A DNA stretch of 64,000 bases from positions 372,001 to 436,000 of the forward strand of contig OZ025689.1 of assembly GCA_964019335.1 (NCBI GenBank), given 5' to 3'. The translations under genes and the position numbers were made by a program. This document shows, in pieces, positions 10,538 through 20,703 of the stretch. Each line of letters starts with the position of its first letter. Positions within the stretch are counted from its first letter, which is position 1. The notes beneath the pieces were generated by a model, which worked only from the letters and a program-made list of their open reading frames with translations, was not told the DNA's origin and made no database searches. This DNA is from Diplonema japonicum. Its lineage: Eukaryota; Euglenozoa; Diplonemea; Diplonemida; Diplonemidae.

Positions 10538-11932
10538 CTATCTAATTACCGAGCTTGGCTGTGTTTTTTTTTCTTTTTTTTTTTTCTTTCTTTCCCCAAT
10601 CACCATACCATCCTTCTCCCCAGTGCACCACCTGTCTCTGGGGTAGTCATACGTGTTCTTGTGCATGGCGATCTGGTAGCACGTAGCAGAACCCTGGCCA
10701 GCAGCCACAACAGACCAGGCAAGGAAGATCTCCCAAAGCCTGAAAAGCCTGGAACTGTACTTGGGCTCCATTGTGGCACGGTTGGACATCCAGTTGTCGT
10801 ACCAACGGTGGAGCGTGTGGCTGTAGTGCCTCCCGATGGTCTCCACCGAGTGCACCTCAAAACCGGCAAGTTCACATTGTTCAATGTACCAGTTAAGAGG
10901 AGTCGAAGCGTCTGCCCCCGGGAAGATGTACTTGGACATGAATAAACCCCAAGCAACATCCTCCCAGTTGGACCCTTGACGAAGCCCGGCAACCTGCATA
11001 AGGAAGATCCCCTCATCGTTCATACGGTCCTTGACACCGTTGAGGTACAGCTGGAAGTTCGTGAGGCCGACATGCTCCGCCATTTCGATGGAAGCAACTT
11101 TGTCGAACTTCTTGTCTTTAGGGATGTCCCTGTAGTCCATGCATAGGATGTCTACATCGTCTGTAAGCTTCTCTTCTTTGTTTTGTTCATTGCACCAAGC
11201 AGCTCCCTCAACTGACAATGTCACACCGGTTGATTTTGCACCGAACTCCTTGGCAGCATGGCGGGTCAGGGTACCCCAACCACATCCAATGTCAAGGAAT
11301 GTCTCGCCTTTTTTAAGGTGAACCTTTTCGCAGATCATTTGCATCTTGTTGAACTGTGCCTGTTCGAGGGTCTGTTCCAGACCGTGGAACACACCCGATG
11401 TGTACACCATAGATTTGCCAAGGAACGCTGCGAAGAAATCGTTCCCACGGTCGTAGTGGTCGGCGATCTCCTTCTTCGTTGCTTTCTTGTCCTTGAAAGA
11501 CGAGGAGGTCTGAGGGAAGAACTGTTCGATAAGCCATCTGAGCTGTCTGACGGTTGTCTTGTAGTTCAGGAACTCGTTGTGGTGGTTCTGGAGGATCTCG
11601 AGACAGTCACCTTTGAGTTCGATTTCCCCGTCGATGAAGTGTTCGTAGAACTCCACCATCGGCATTTTCCTCCCACCGTACGTTTTCTTCAGCTCAGCGT
11701 TTTTGAAAACCACGTATTTTTCGATGTCAGCCGGTTCAGCTTTGTGATACACGAAGTTCCACAAAACGTATCCGATGGCGAACGGTGCTATGAGGCTTAC
11801 CAAGTCCAGGTTGAGCAGGCTGCTGAGCGACCAGTAAATCATAAACAGAATTCCTGGTATCATAGCCGTAAGCATCATAGGGGGGTCCGTCCATCTGGTG
11901 GACATCGAGTACCCAATCTTTACCTTCTCCAT
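10538..11932 (-). CDS. Sphingolipid C9-methyltransferase (CFA-synthase family)
   Basis: Single exon, 464 residues. Two hydrophobic segments (about residues 20-55) anchor it in the ER or Golgi membrane. The rest is a cyclopropane-fatty-acid-synthase-type SAM methyltransferase: HYDRGNDFFAAFLGKSMVYT, SAM-binding LDIGCGWGTL, MAEHVG and GLFMSKYIFPGADASTPLNW. Soluble bacterial CFA synthases lack the membrane anchor. The combination of anchor, YTSGVF, FPGADASTP and a WRWY-like segment (LHRWYDNWMSNR) is that of fungal-type enzymes that methylate C9 of the sphingoid base of glucosylceramide; this assignment rests on remembered family features, not a search. The C-terminus ends in a lysine-rich run encoded by an A-tract and may vary. 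An acceptor-like TTTTTACAG lies about 30 nt before the ATG, so a 5' UTR intron or trans-splice site is possible. Confidence 0.85.
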   Translation of the reverse strand: MEKVKIGYSMSTRWTDPPMMLTAMIPGILFMIYWSLSSLLNLDLVSLIAPFAIGYVLWNFVYHKAEPADIEKYVVFKNAELKKTYGGRKMPMVEFYEHFIDGEIELKGDCLEILQNHHNEFLNYKTTVRQLRWLIEQFFPQTSSSFKDKKATKKEIADHYDRGNDFFAAFLGKSMVYTSGVFHGLEQTLEQAQFNKMQMICEKVHLKKGETFLDIGCGWGTLTRHAAKEFGAKSTGVTLSVEGAAWCNEQNKEEKLTDDVDILCMDYRDIPKDKKFDKVASIEMAEHVGLTNFQLYLNGVKDRMNDEGIFLMQVAGLRQGSNWEDVAWGLFMSKYIFPGADASTPLNWYIEQCELAGFEVHSVETIGRHYSHTLHRWYDNWMSNRATMEPKYSSRLFRLWEIFLAWSVVAAGQGSATCYQIAMHKNTYDYPRDRWCTGEKDGMVIGERKKKKKEKKTQPSSVIR

Positions 11933-12423
11933 TTTTCTTTTTTATTTGATATTCCTGTAAAAAGAGTGTGATGTGTGGGGGAAAAAAAAAGGGGGGTGAA
12001 ATAAAAGATGACAACTTTGGCGGGGGGGGGGGGGGGGTAAGGGCGAGGGGAGAGAAAAAAAAAGAAAAAAAAAGAGCACACGACACGGGGGGGGGGGGGG
12101 GAAGGAAAAAGGGGGAGAGAGAAAAAAAAAAGTTTTCCGTATTCTAAAATACAATTAAAAAGTTGTTTTGGATGTAAGGAAAAAAAAAAAAAAAAAAAAA
12201 AAACCCTCTGTTTTTTCTATTATTTGTTGAAACGGGGGTTTTCAGATTTGATATGGCAAAAGCTCTGTTTGAGCTCAGTGTCTTTCTTTTATTTTTTCTT
12301 GAGTGTAATTTAAAAAATACGGTTTTTTTTTTCTTCTTTTTTTCTCGAATGGGGAAAAAAAGAAACAAAAAAAAAAAAGAAACAAAAAAATAAGGAGAAA
12401 AAAAAAAAAAAAAAAGAAAAAAA

Positions 12424-12530
12424 AAAACTTCAAGGGACGCATCCCCCTCCGGACCCGGATCACAGTATCAACATCAGAAAAACTTTTCAAATGATGATCA
12501 TAAAGATCCAGTTTGGTGCTCTGGCTTCCT
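12424..12530 (-). other. Possible exon encoding an SDS22-like leucine-rich repeat
   Basis: After an acceptor-like CCCTCTCTAG, one frame reads KLDLYDHHLKSFSDVDTV and continues to RRGMRPLK before a T-run. LDLYDxxLKxF resembles the repeat unit of SDS22/PPP1R7-type LRR proteins. The donor would be a weak GTTTTT. A second weak LRR-like stretch (LSSNRAFAISNLKT) lies at about 12230-12285 on the same strand. No complete gene can be built. Confidence 0.3.
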
Positions 12531-12930
12531 AGAGAGGGGAAGAGAACATCGAAACGAATGAAGCGATAAAAAAAGAAGAGGGACGCATAAAGATGAAGGA
12601 AGTAAATAAGAAAAGATAAAATAACGAGGAGAGGGGGAGGGAGGGGAGGGAAAGGGAAGAAAAAGAAAAAATGTAAAAAAAAGCGAACTCCCCCCCCCCC
12701 CTTTTTTTCGTTCAATTCTTTTTTTTTTTGTTTTCAATAGTTAGATTGACGTATCTTGCTATTAAAAAATTCCAAAAGAAAGATAAAAATAAAAATTGTT
12801 CTCCATTCCGCGACACTAATTTCTTCTTTTTTTTTTTTAAAAGTTTTTTTCTTCTTCTATTTCTCCACGTCGTCCTCAAAAGGTACACTCCAGCCTTTTC
12901 GTTCTGCTCATCTGAAGAACACGGAAAGAG

Positions 12931-12961
<31 letters not shown>

Positions 12962-14330
12962 CGTCCGGCCGATGCAAACACCATTGTCTCTACCTTCTTC
13001 CTGTTTCCTTCTTTTGTTTTCCCTTTCTACCCCTTTTTCTTCCCCCTCCCTCTTCAAGTTCCCAAGACATCCTTCTTGCAAGACTAGCTGAAGTTGCAGC
13101 CCACAGTAACATTGTCACCAATGGCCTGAAGAAGGGGACAGGGAAATGAGGGAGAAAAAAAAAAAAAAATAAGGAGAAAAAAAAAAGAGAGAGAAGGGGA
13201 GGGAGAAGAATATAAAGAAGATTCTGACTGGTTTGCAAATCGGCCTCTTTTCTCATTTGCTGCCCCAAGGTTGGGGCTCATGCCTCAGGCAAGGTAAATA
13301 AAAAGGAGAGAAAAGAAAAGGAACAGAAAGAGAGGAAGTAGCAAGGTCTCGCAGAGTGCTCATTTAGAGCACTTATTATTGTTACTTTTTTTTTTTTTCT
13401 CGCACGTAGCACAGCAGACGAGTGATCAAACGATCCAAGGTTTGTTTTTTCTTTTTTTTTCCCCCCTAAATGTCGGCGAATGAAGAGAGCAGGAGTAAAG
13501 AAAGAAAAAAAGAAATCAAAGAGTGTTGCGGGAGCAAAGAACTGGGAGGGGGGTGAAGTGTGCTCAGAAAAAAGGGAGGGGTGTGTGTCACTTCACGAAG
13601 AAGGATAAAAAAGGAAAGGAAAAGAAAGAGTGCGAAAAGAAAAGAAAAAAAAACGAAAAAAAAAGAAAACTTGTTTCTTCCATTTTTTTTTTCTTTCTGC
13701 TTCGTCTCATATTTCTTTCACTTTTTTTTCAAAAAAAAAAAAAAAAAAAATGGTGTGGCGAACTCATATAAAAAAAAAGAATAACATATAGCAGCTGGGG
13801 ATGAAAAAAAAAAAAAGCTGAGAAAAATAGAATGAAGACAAAGAAAAAAAAAAAAAAGAGAAAAGAGGAATAAAAAAGGAGAAGAATGCCCCCTACAGTT
13901 ATTTCTTTTCTTTTATTTTTTTTTTCTCGTTTCGGTTTTAGTACTTTTTTTTTTTTTTACTTTACAATGCCAAAAGGAAAAAGAAGGGGAATTCAATGTT
14001 TTTCTTTCGTGTTTTTTTTCTTTTTTTTTGTTTGCTTCTGTAGTTTGTGTTTTTTTTTTTTTTTTTTTGTTTGCATTTTCTTCTCCCCCTTCCTTTTCAA
14101 TCACAGACATAATGTGCGATGAAATGGACAGGGATTTCTTTTTTTCCTTTTTTTTTTTCTCTGAAATCAATAAGTACCGCAAACTCATTGGAATCATTTT
14201 TTTTTTTTTTTTTCTTGTTCTTTACAGCAAATGGAGCCTTCGATCTACCTACGAAAAAATGCAGATGATCTCCTCAGCTGAAAAATCTTTATCCAATCTT
14301 TTTAGCGAACTCCATCTGTAAAAGTTACCA

Positions 14331-14403
14331 GCCTCCCTAGCTCAGTCGGTAGAGCGCAAGGCCCTTAACCTTGTGGTCGCGGGTTCGAGCCCCGCGGGAG
14401 GTG
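14331..14403 (+). tRNA. tRNA-Lys (anticodon CTT) with C33
   Basis: A 73-nt cloverleaf. Acceptor GCCTCCC pairs with GGGAGGT (G1-U72 wobble); the A box is TAGCTCAGTCGG; the T-arm GCGGG-TTCGAGC-CCCGC is perfect; the discriminator is G. The anticodon stem CAAGG/CCTTG closes loop CCCTTAA, giving anticodon CTT but C instead of the near-universal U at position 33. Seven T at 14404 form the terminator. All stems are intact, which argues against a decayed pseudogene. There is no intron. Confidence 0.9.
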
Positions 14404-15032
14404 TTTTTTTATATCTCGGAAGGCTGTTCCTAAGGGGGCTCATTTTCTTTTTTCCTCAACCATCAAAGCTAAGAAATGTCCTTTTTACTCAGAAAATTAA
14501 GAAGCCCCTCACAGAAAAGGGGAGAAAAAAAAAAAGACAAAAACCCGGCTTGTCCAGGAGTGTTCCCAACAGGTGTGGGGTTTGTATTCCCTTTCTTTCT
14601 CTCCCTTGTCTTTTTGACTTACATTTACAATACAATCCAGGGTGGTGGGGGCAGCACAAAGAGCTCTCCCTCAAGTGAAATAAATAATATTTCCCCCTCC
14701 CCTCTTTTCCATAATTCTCATCTTTCCCCACTTCCCCCTCTTCCTCTTTTTTCTTTTTTTTTTCCTTCATTTCTTTCCTTCCTTGTTCATTCCATCTTTC
14801 AAAAAAAAGAAAAGAAGTGAAGAAAAATAAAGGGAGAGGGAAGAAAAAAAAAAGAAGGGAGGGGGAAACGAAAGCTGAAGCTGAAAAAAAACGGGGAGTG
14901 AAGAAAAAGGGCTGGGGATGATACCTTCAAAAAAAAAAGAATAATAATAAAAAAAAAAAAAAAAAAAAAAAAAAAGTTGCAATAAAAAAATCAGGGGATC
15001 AATATTGGTTTGTAGTTGGAGTCGGAAGAAGG

Positions 15033-15063
<31 letters not shown>

Positions 15064-15956
15064 AAAAAAAAAAAAAAAAAGCGAGGGTACGAAAATGCAT
15101 ATGAGCCTAATTTCAGTTTTTCAACTCCCTCCAACAATTTACCGGTGACAAAAAAAGAAAATCTATTGAACCCGCGATTGAAAGGGGAGGGGTGAGAGAG
15201 GAGAGGAAAATAAATAGGGACAGAGAATTGATTTTTTTTTCTCTTGGAGGAGCAATAGGAAAATGAATGGGGGCAATAAATAACTGCTTTTTTTTTTTTT
15301 GAAACGAGGGGTCGCAAAAGGTGGATCCATTCCAGGATGATTGGAGGGGAGGAGGAGGGAGGAAAACCAAAGAAATGCCAAAAAAAAAAAAAAAAAAAAA
15401 AAAAAAGAAAGAAAGAAAATCGCGAAAAAAAAAAAACAAGAAGACTGCTGATGAGCGCCATATGTTTCCCTTCATTGCCTGTTCTGTTCTTTGTTTCCTT
15501 TGTCTTTGAACACACTTTCCTCCCCCCTTTTTTATCTCTTCTTCTTCCCTTCTCATTTTTCTCTCCTTCTATTTTCTTATTAAGAAAAAGAAAGGAAAAA
15601 AAAAATAAAGTGCTTCACCTCTTTATTATTTACCGGAGGAGCCCATCATAACAAGAATGGGTTTTCTCCCCTTTCCCCCCGGTGCAGAATAAAGATGGCT
15701 TACAGCAACAGGGAAAAAGAAAAAGAAAAAGAAGGGAAAAAATCAGTGAAAGAGATCTAGTGCAAAAAAAAAAATTTTTTTTTTTTAAAAAGAAAAAGAA
15801 AAAAAAAAACCTTTTTTTTCAAGTTCTTTTAAATTTTTCATTATTCCCACACAAAAAAAAAAAAAAAAAAAAAATAATAATAAGAAAAAAAAATACCTAT
15901 AAAAAAGAATTCCTACAGCTAAAGAAAGAAAGGGGGGAAAAAAAAAGAAGAAGAAG

Positions 15957-15996
<40 letters not shown>
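15957..15996. repeat. Poly(A) tract, 40 bp
   Basis: An uninterrupted A run in the low-complexity desert, preceded by several shorter A-rich runs. Confidence 0.85.
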
Positions 15997-15998
<2 letters not shown>

Positions 15999-16858
15999 AG
16001 AAACTCGCTTTAATTTAACAGCTATTTTTAACAGCAGTCTCGATCAAAAATAAGAAAATAAGAAAGAAGCTGTTCGCAGTTTTGTTATTTTTCTCTCTTT
16101 TTTTTTTCTTCTGGGTTGTCTGGGTTTTTTTTGTTTGGTTCCTGTTCCTTTTTTTTACAAGGGAAAGTATAAAGGAAGAAGAAGCAAAATACGGTGTACT
16201 TCGCTACCTTTTTGCCACACTACCCTTTTATGATGTGTCTTTCCTACTGGAAAGAGTCTTGTTTTATTTTTTTTTTTCCGGAAAAAAAAAAATAAATTCT
16301 GTATGTAGTTCCCTTTACCCAGCAAACCCCTTCCTCCTCTTCTTACTTTGTGCTTGCCCTAACCAAATTTCTTTGGAAACATTTTCCAAAGTGGATGCCT
16401 CTCACGACGAGGGAAGGCGTCGTTTCTTGATCGTTTTTTTTTTTTTTTTTTTTTTTTTTTATCTTTTTTTTTTCTCTCTCTCTTTTTTTTTTTTTTTTTT
16501 TTTTTGCTTGCGCTGTTTTGATTTTGGATAGAAAAGGGAAACAAAAAAGAAAAAAAACAAAGGAAAAACAAAAGCTAAAAAAAAAAAAAAAAGGGAATGT
16601 GTTTCCCCACACCCTTTTTTTTTCTTTCCTTCTCTTTCTTTTTCTTCTCTATTTTCTTTGTTTTTTCTTTTGAATATAAATACCGACCTCTTTTTTTTTT
16701 CTTCTTGCAGAAAGTCATTCGGGTGTACTGGGTGCGTGTGTATGAATGGGAATAAGAAAATAAAATGCAAAAAATGGGGAAACCAGAGACCACATAGGAT
16801 CTCCTTTCCTAACATTTCTGCACAATAGGATGAATATAAATAAAGGGGAACTTTGAAG

Positions 16859-16904
<46 letters not shown>
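16859..16904. repeat. Poly(A) tract, 46 bp
   Basis: The longest homopolymer in the window. It lies in the desert and is not next to a recognised gene. Confidence 0.85.
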
Positions 16905-16906
<2 letters not shown>

Positions 16907-17533
16907 GATCGAAAAAAAAAACAACGACGGCGACAAAGAGGGGCAGAGAAAGGGGAAAAAAAAAAAAAAAAAAAAAATAACAATAACATTCTTTTTTTTT
17001 CTTTTTTTGTGATAAATTTTTCTTTGGTGTATTTCGTTCTGCAATGGTATCCCCTTTACTGTTCTTGTGCTTTTTTTTTTTTTTTTTTTTGATCCCGTCT
17101 TTCTCCTAGGAAAAAAAAAGAGAAAGAAAAAGTAATATAAAAAAAAAAGGAGAGAGAACAGGGAAGAAAGAAGGGGGGGAAACCTTGAATAGAATGCAAA
17201 GAAGAAAACAAAGAAACCCTACACAGTGCGACTGTAAGCGAGTGAACAAAATGAGGGGGGAGGACCCACAACAGGCAAGAATCTGGGCTCTGGGGGCTGG
17301 CCCTCCAGACCTCACTACTTCCCTTTCACCCCCCCTCTCTCTGTTGTTGCTTTGAGATCGACCCAGTCCCGATCGGGTGTTCTTTCTTTTCCCTCTTTTT
17401 TCCCCCTCTTTGTACCCGTCTCTCGCATTTTTTTTTTTTTTTTTTCTTGTTGAGTGGGCTAAAAACCAGTAAAGGGGACAGGGCAGGGATTCCCGAAAAC
17501 GGGAGTAGGGGGAAAAAAAAAAACTATTTGGCG

Positions 17534-17565
<32 letters not shown>

Positions 17566-17955
17566 TGTGTTTTTGCTGAAAGCAGATTTTTTCCAACTGC
17601 GAGTCACTGAGTGTTATCTCAGTAAAACGGAAAAAAAACCTGTATTGTATACAAATCTACTAATTGCAACCTGCCAACAAAATAATCTTTTTTTTTTTTC
17701 TTCTTCTTCTCTTCAAAAAGTACTGACAATATAACTATTGTTAACACAACACAATAATAATTAAAAAAAAAAAAAAAAAAAAAAAACATAAAAAAAAAAG
17801 AAGGGGTTTTTTTTTTCTCTCTCCCCCCCCCCCCTTTTTTTCTTACTCACTTCTTTTCTTTAAGCTAAGTTAATGTCTTAAAAATAATCCTAATCTTCTT
17901 TTTTTTTTTTTTTTTTAAACCTTCTCCTCCACCTCTCCATCCCCCTAGAGTAGCA

Positions 17956-18381
17956 CTAGTACGGGCTAATTATTGGGCAGCTCGTGATACACCTACGAAG
18001 TTCTGAGGCAAACGAAGTCACGGAGCTGTAGACATTGGCGATAGTAAGCTGCAAGTCCCGGTTAACGGGGTTTGTTAGAATGGATCGCACTTCAGTGAGG
18101 GCCACAGCCTCAGTGGAAATTGCTGATGGGTAGCGAATCACAACCTTTTCGTTGTCCATGTCTACAGCCTCTACAAAGGCAAGCCAACCGTTAACCAACA
18201 CCTCTGCACCTTTGCACAAAACCCTTCTGTGCTTAAACCTTCTCACTCCATCGCTGCCCACCTCACCACACTTCTCCTCTTCAGGAACCTGCTGGACCTC
18301 TCCAACCTTCACGCACTCAACTATCTGCACTTCCTGAACGTCCAGCACGCGGTTCTCAGGCACAATGCTACCCAGACACAT
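17956..18381 (-). CDS. Small unknown protein, possible SH3/Tudor-like fold
   Basis: Single-exon frame of 141 residues from an ATG. It has no signal peptide or membrane segment. The middle (VLCKGAEVLVNGWLAFVEAV, then DMDNEKVVIRYP) has the alternating pattern of a small beta-barrel such as an SH3-, KOW- or Tudor-like fold, but this is only a pattern guess. The C-terminal third looks helical and ends in CITSCPIISPY. Codon composition matches neighbouring real genes rather than the flanking homopolymer DNA. I do not recognise the family. Confidence 0.55.
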   Translation of the reverse strand: MCLGSIVPENRVLDVQEVQIVECVKVGEVQQVPEEEKCGEVGSDGVRRFKHRRVLCKGAEVLVNGWLAFVEAVDMDNEKVVIRYPSAISTEAVALTEVRSILTNPVNRDLQLTIANVYSSVTSFASELRRCITSCPIISPY

Positions 18382-18547
18382 GATGATAAAAGATGTAACG
18401 AACGGAAGGGGGAAGAAAACAAAGAAGAATATAAAAAAAAATAAATAAATAAAAGGAGAGATAAAAAAAAAAGATGTGTGTTGTTTTTTTTTCTCTTTTT
18501 TCTTTTTCTTTTTTACTCTGTGGTGGAATGCTTGACGGTTGACGGAT

Positions 18548-18552
<5 letters not shown>

Positions 18553-18595
<43 letters not shown>
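18553..18595. repeat. Poly(A)/poly(T) tract, 43 bp, at a stop codon
   Basis: On the sense strand of the four-repeat protein gene this is T43, beginning three bases after its TAG stop. It would form a U-rich 3' UTR if transcribed. Confidence 0.85.
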
Positions 18596-18597
<2 letters not shown>

Positions 18598-18598
<1 letters not shown>

Positions 18599-20022
18599 TA
18601 TCCCGCATCGTTGACGTTACTGGTGGACACCTCTGGGAAGTGGTCCCCTTTGCAGAGTGCGATGGCGACGAGGGCCTGGGTCTTCGGAGGTAGGGTTGCG
18701 AAGAAGGTGTTGTGATGAGACTTCGTGCCCGTGGGGTGCGCGTTGATGTACGTGACATGAGGTGTTTTGACGAAGGACACGGCCATGCTGGTGGTGTTTC
18801 TTGAACTGTTTGCCAGTATGCAGTGCACTTGTGACTCGTCGAAGCGCGACAACAGCAGCTTTGCTGTCCTGCTGATCTCGATTGTCGTGCTGATTGGAGC
18901 AGGCGGAGCTTCTTGTGGGGCGGTGCACTCATCGCCTGCTTCGTGGTACGCAACCTGGTAGGCCCATGACCACCCGCGTGAGGCATCTGCTGGTCCCAAC
19001 CTGCACAGCTTTGCCTGCTCTTCACCCCCGACCACTGCCACCACCACTTCTTTGCTCTCCCCAAAGAATGAGTTCTTCAAGGGCATCACTTTGAGATTCA
19101 CCGATTTCGACAAGTCCATTGTCACCTTCAGACGGACCGCACGGGTGTTCCCCACAGAGAACTCCCACAGCCCCCCGTCGCATGGTTGTTTGATCAGAAC
19201 CACATCCGTGCCCAGCATCTGGTGCTGGGTGCTGCTCTCCCCTGTGTGCGGCAGCCATGAAAGGGAATGATCCCAGTTCCATGTGCCGTGCAGCTCGGGT
19301 GTGACGAGGGCCAGCGTGCGGGTCGACTTGTGCAGCACCTTAGCCGTGATGGTCTTGTCCTCTGCCATGTCGCCGAATGGCACCACCTTGCAGTTCTTGG
19401 CATTTGTGAAATCAATGGTCACTTGACCGTCTTCGGTGCTGTTGTTGCGGACCTCGAACCCTATTGTGGAGCCACCTTTGTTCAGTTTGCAGCCGACGAC
19501 GACGACTGCGGAGCCAGGTTCCACAGGTGAACGGCATACCTCGAGATTCTCGGGGGGTCGGGGGGGTGGGGAGAAAGAGGGCACCGAACTAAAAGGGCTG
19601 AGGGGGAGGTGTTCAGAAGGACCTTCACCATGTCGAGCGTTAAAAGGCGTGGATGTGGGGTGGTAGACCACACTGGGCTGCACGGGGGGTGTGGGGGAGG
19701 GGGTGCGTGGATGGGGGAACACCTCCTCATACTCATCCCGTCCTTTGTCAACATACTCACAACGCGCATCGTAGTTGCAAGCGACAGGTCGCGTCCTGTC
19801 CACAGCCATAAGTGTCCCTACAGCTTGTCGATCTCCTGGTTCTAGCTGAACTCGTCGGAGCCCTGTTTCTGTGCTGTTCTTGCATCGTGAGAAATCCACA
19901 GCCACGCTCACCCTTTGCCTACTTTTGTTACAAGCATTGACCCCTATGCCAGTCCCTACAGGTACAACATAGAGCCACACATTGCTGCCTCGTTCCACTT
20001 CGAGCCACTCACCATCGCTCAT
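18598..20022 (-). CDS. Protein of four diverged beta-sandwich-like repeats (unknown function)
   Basis: Single exon, 474 residues. Four related modules of about 85-110 residues can be aligned by eye. Each starts with a V-x-V strand, contains an Asn-rich turn and a hydrophobic V-x-(V/I)-(D/S)-F strand (VSVAVDFSRCKNST, VTIDFTNAKNCKVV, VTMDLSKSVNLKVM, MAVSFVKTPHVTYI), then a loop and a closing strand. Modules 2 and 3 end in Trp-rich segments (TWNWDHSLSW, GWSWAYQVAY). A Pro/Ser-rich linker (about residues 100-165) separates modules 1 and 2. The pattern recalls calpain-type beta-sandwich domains, but no protease or other catalytic domain is present. It could be a scaffold that binds lipid or protein. 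The family is not identified. Confidence 0.65.
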
Positions 20023-20703
20023 TGTGCGTCATGTGCCTTGATGATGAGGTGTAAGAAGGTAAGGAAAGAGGGGTAAGGTGTGAACAAAACGTTTCATTTG
20101 GAAGAGGGGGGGGGGGGGGGGTAAAGTGGTGAGGTGCCGGGGCAAGGGAGTGAGATTTCAAGTGAGTTGCTCACGGTTCCTTTTTTTGTTTTGTCCCCCC
20201 CCCCCCCCCTCATATTTTCCTTCTTTTTTTTCTTTTCCTTTTCCAATCGTCGTGGGGAAGGAAGAAAAAAAAAAAAAAGAAGAAAATATTTACCAGCGCC
20301 ATGGGTACCACAGCTTGGTGAACCTGTTAAGAGAGATTTTTTTTTAAAAAAAAGGGGGAAATAAAATGCGACATTGAAACCCGCCCTCCCTCCATCCCTC
20401 CGTAGAAATCGAAACCAATATTTGTCATTTTCTTCACTTTCCATATCCCTTTTTTCTTCTTATAATTTGACGAACAAAATAGAAGAAAAAAGAAAGAAAG
20501 AAAGAAAGAAGAAAAAAACCACGCTAGATTTCTTTTCTATTTCTTTTTTTGGGAAGGTGGGAAGCGGGGGGAGCTCTTCATCGAAGAAAAAAAGAAGAAA
20601 ATAAAAGAAACACACTCTGCGCAGTTTGGTCACTGCAGGCGGACACGTGAAAGAAATAAAATAAAAAAGGGGAAGGGGAAAAAAAGACAGATTTCTATTA
20701 CGA
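20023..20703. other. Intergenic spacer with a possible micro-exon
   Basis: Low-complexity DNA with G/C runs at 20106 and 20197. On the minus strand an ATG at 20444 opens MESEENDKYWFRFLRRDGG, and 30 nt at about 20293-20322 are bracketed by CTTAACAG and GTAAAT like a micro-exon. I cannot build a complete gene. Confidence 0.35.

Larger units (their letters stand above)
11933..17955. other. 6-kb low-complexity desert containing one tRNA
   Basis: Dense A/T homopolymers (for example A40 at 15957-15996 and A46 at 16859-16904), with purine- and pyrimidine-rich blocks alternating on each strand. Apart from tRNA-Lys no gene is secure. Islands with non-repetitive, possibly exonic sequence are: minus 12424-12530 (LRR-like), minus 13086-13126 (AIGDNVTVGCNFS then stop, after TTCTTCAG), plus about 14230-14321 (KWSLRSTYEKMQMISSAEKS, then to a stop), plus about 16168-16260, and plus 16711-16755 (KVIRVYWVRVYEWE then stop, after CTTCTTGCAG). 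A short structured patch lies at 17285-17370, with the palindrome CCCGATCGGG. Confidence 0.5.

Noticed and set aside
12424-12530. Reading this island as a snoRNA or other Pol III RNA because of CTGATG/TGATC words and a following T-run.
   Set aside because: C and D boxes are not in a consistent arrangement, no closing stem was found, and the LRR-like translation is a better explanation.
12000-17800. Many long frames made of Phe, Lys, Ser or Arg runs on both strands.
   Set aside because: They are translations of homopolymer DNA, overlap each other on opposite strands and lack any mixed-composition core.
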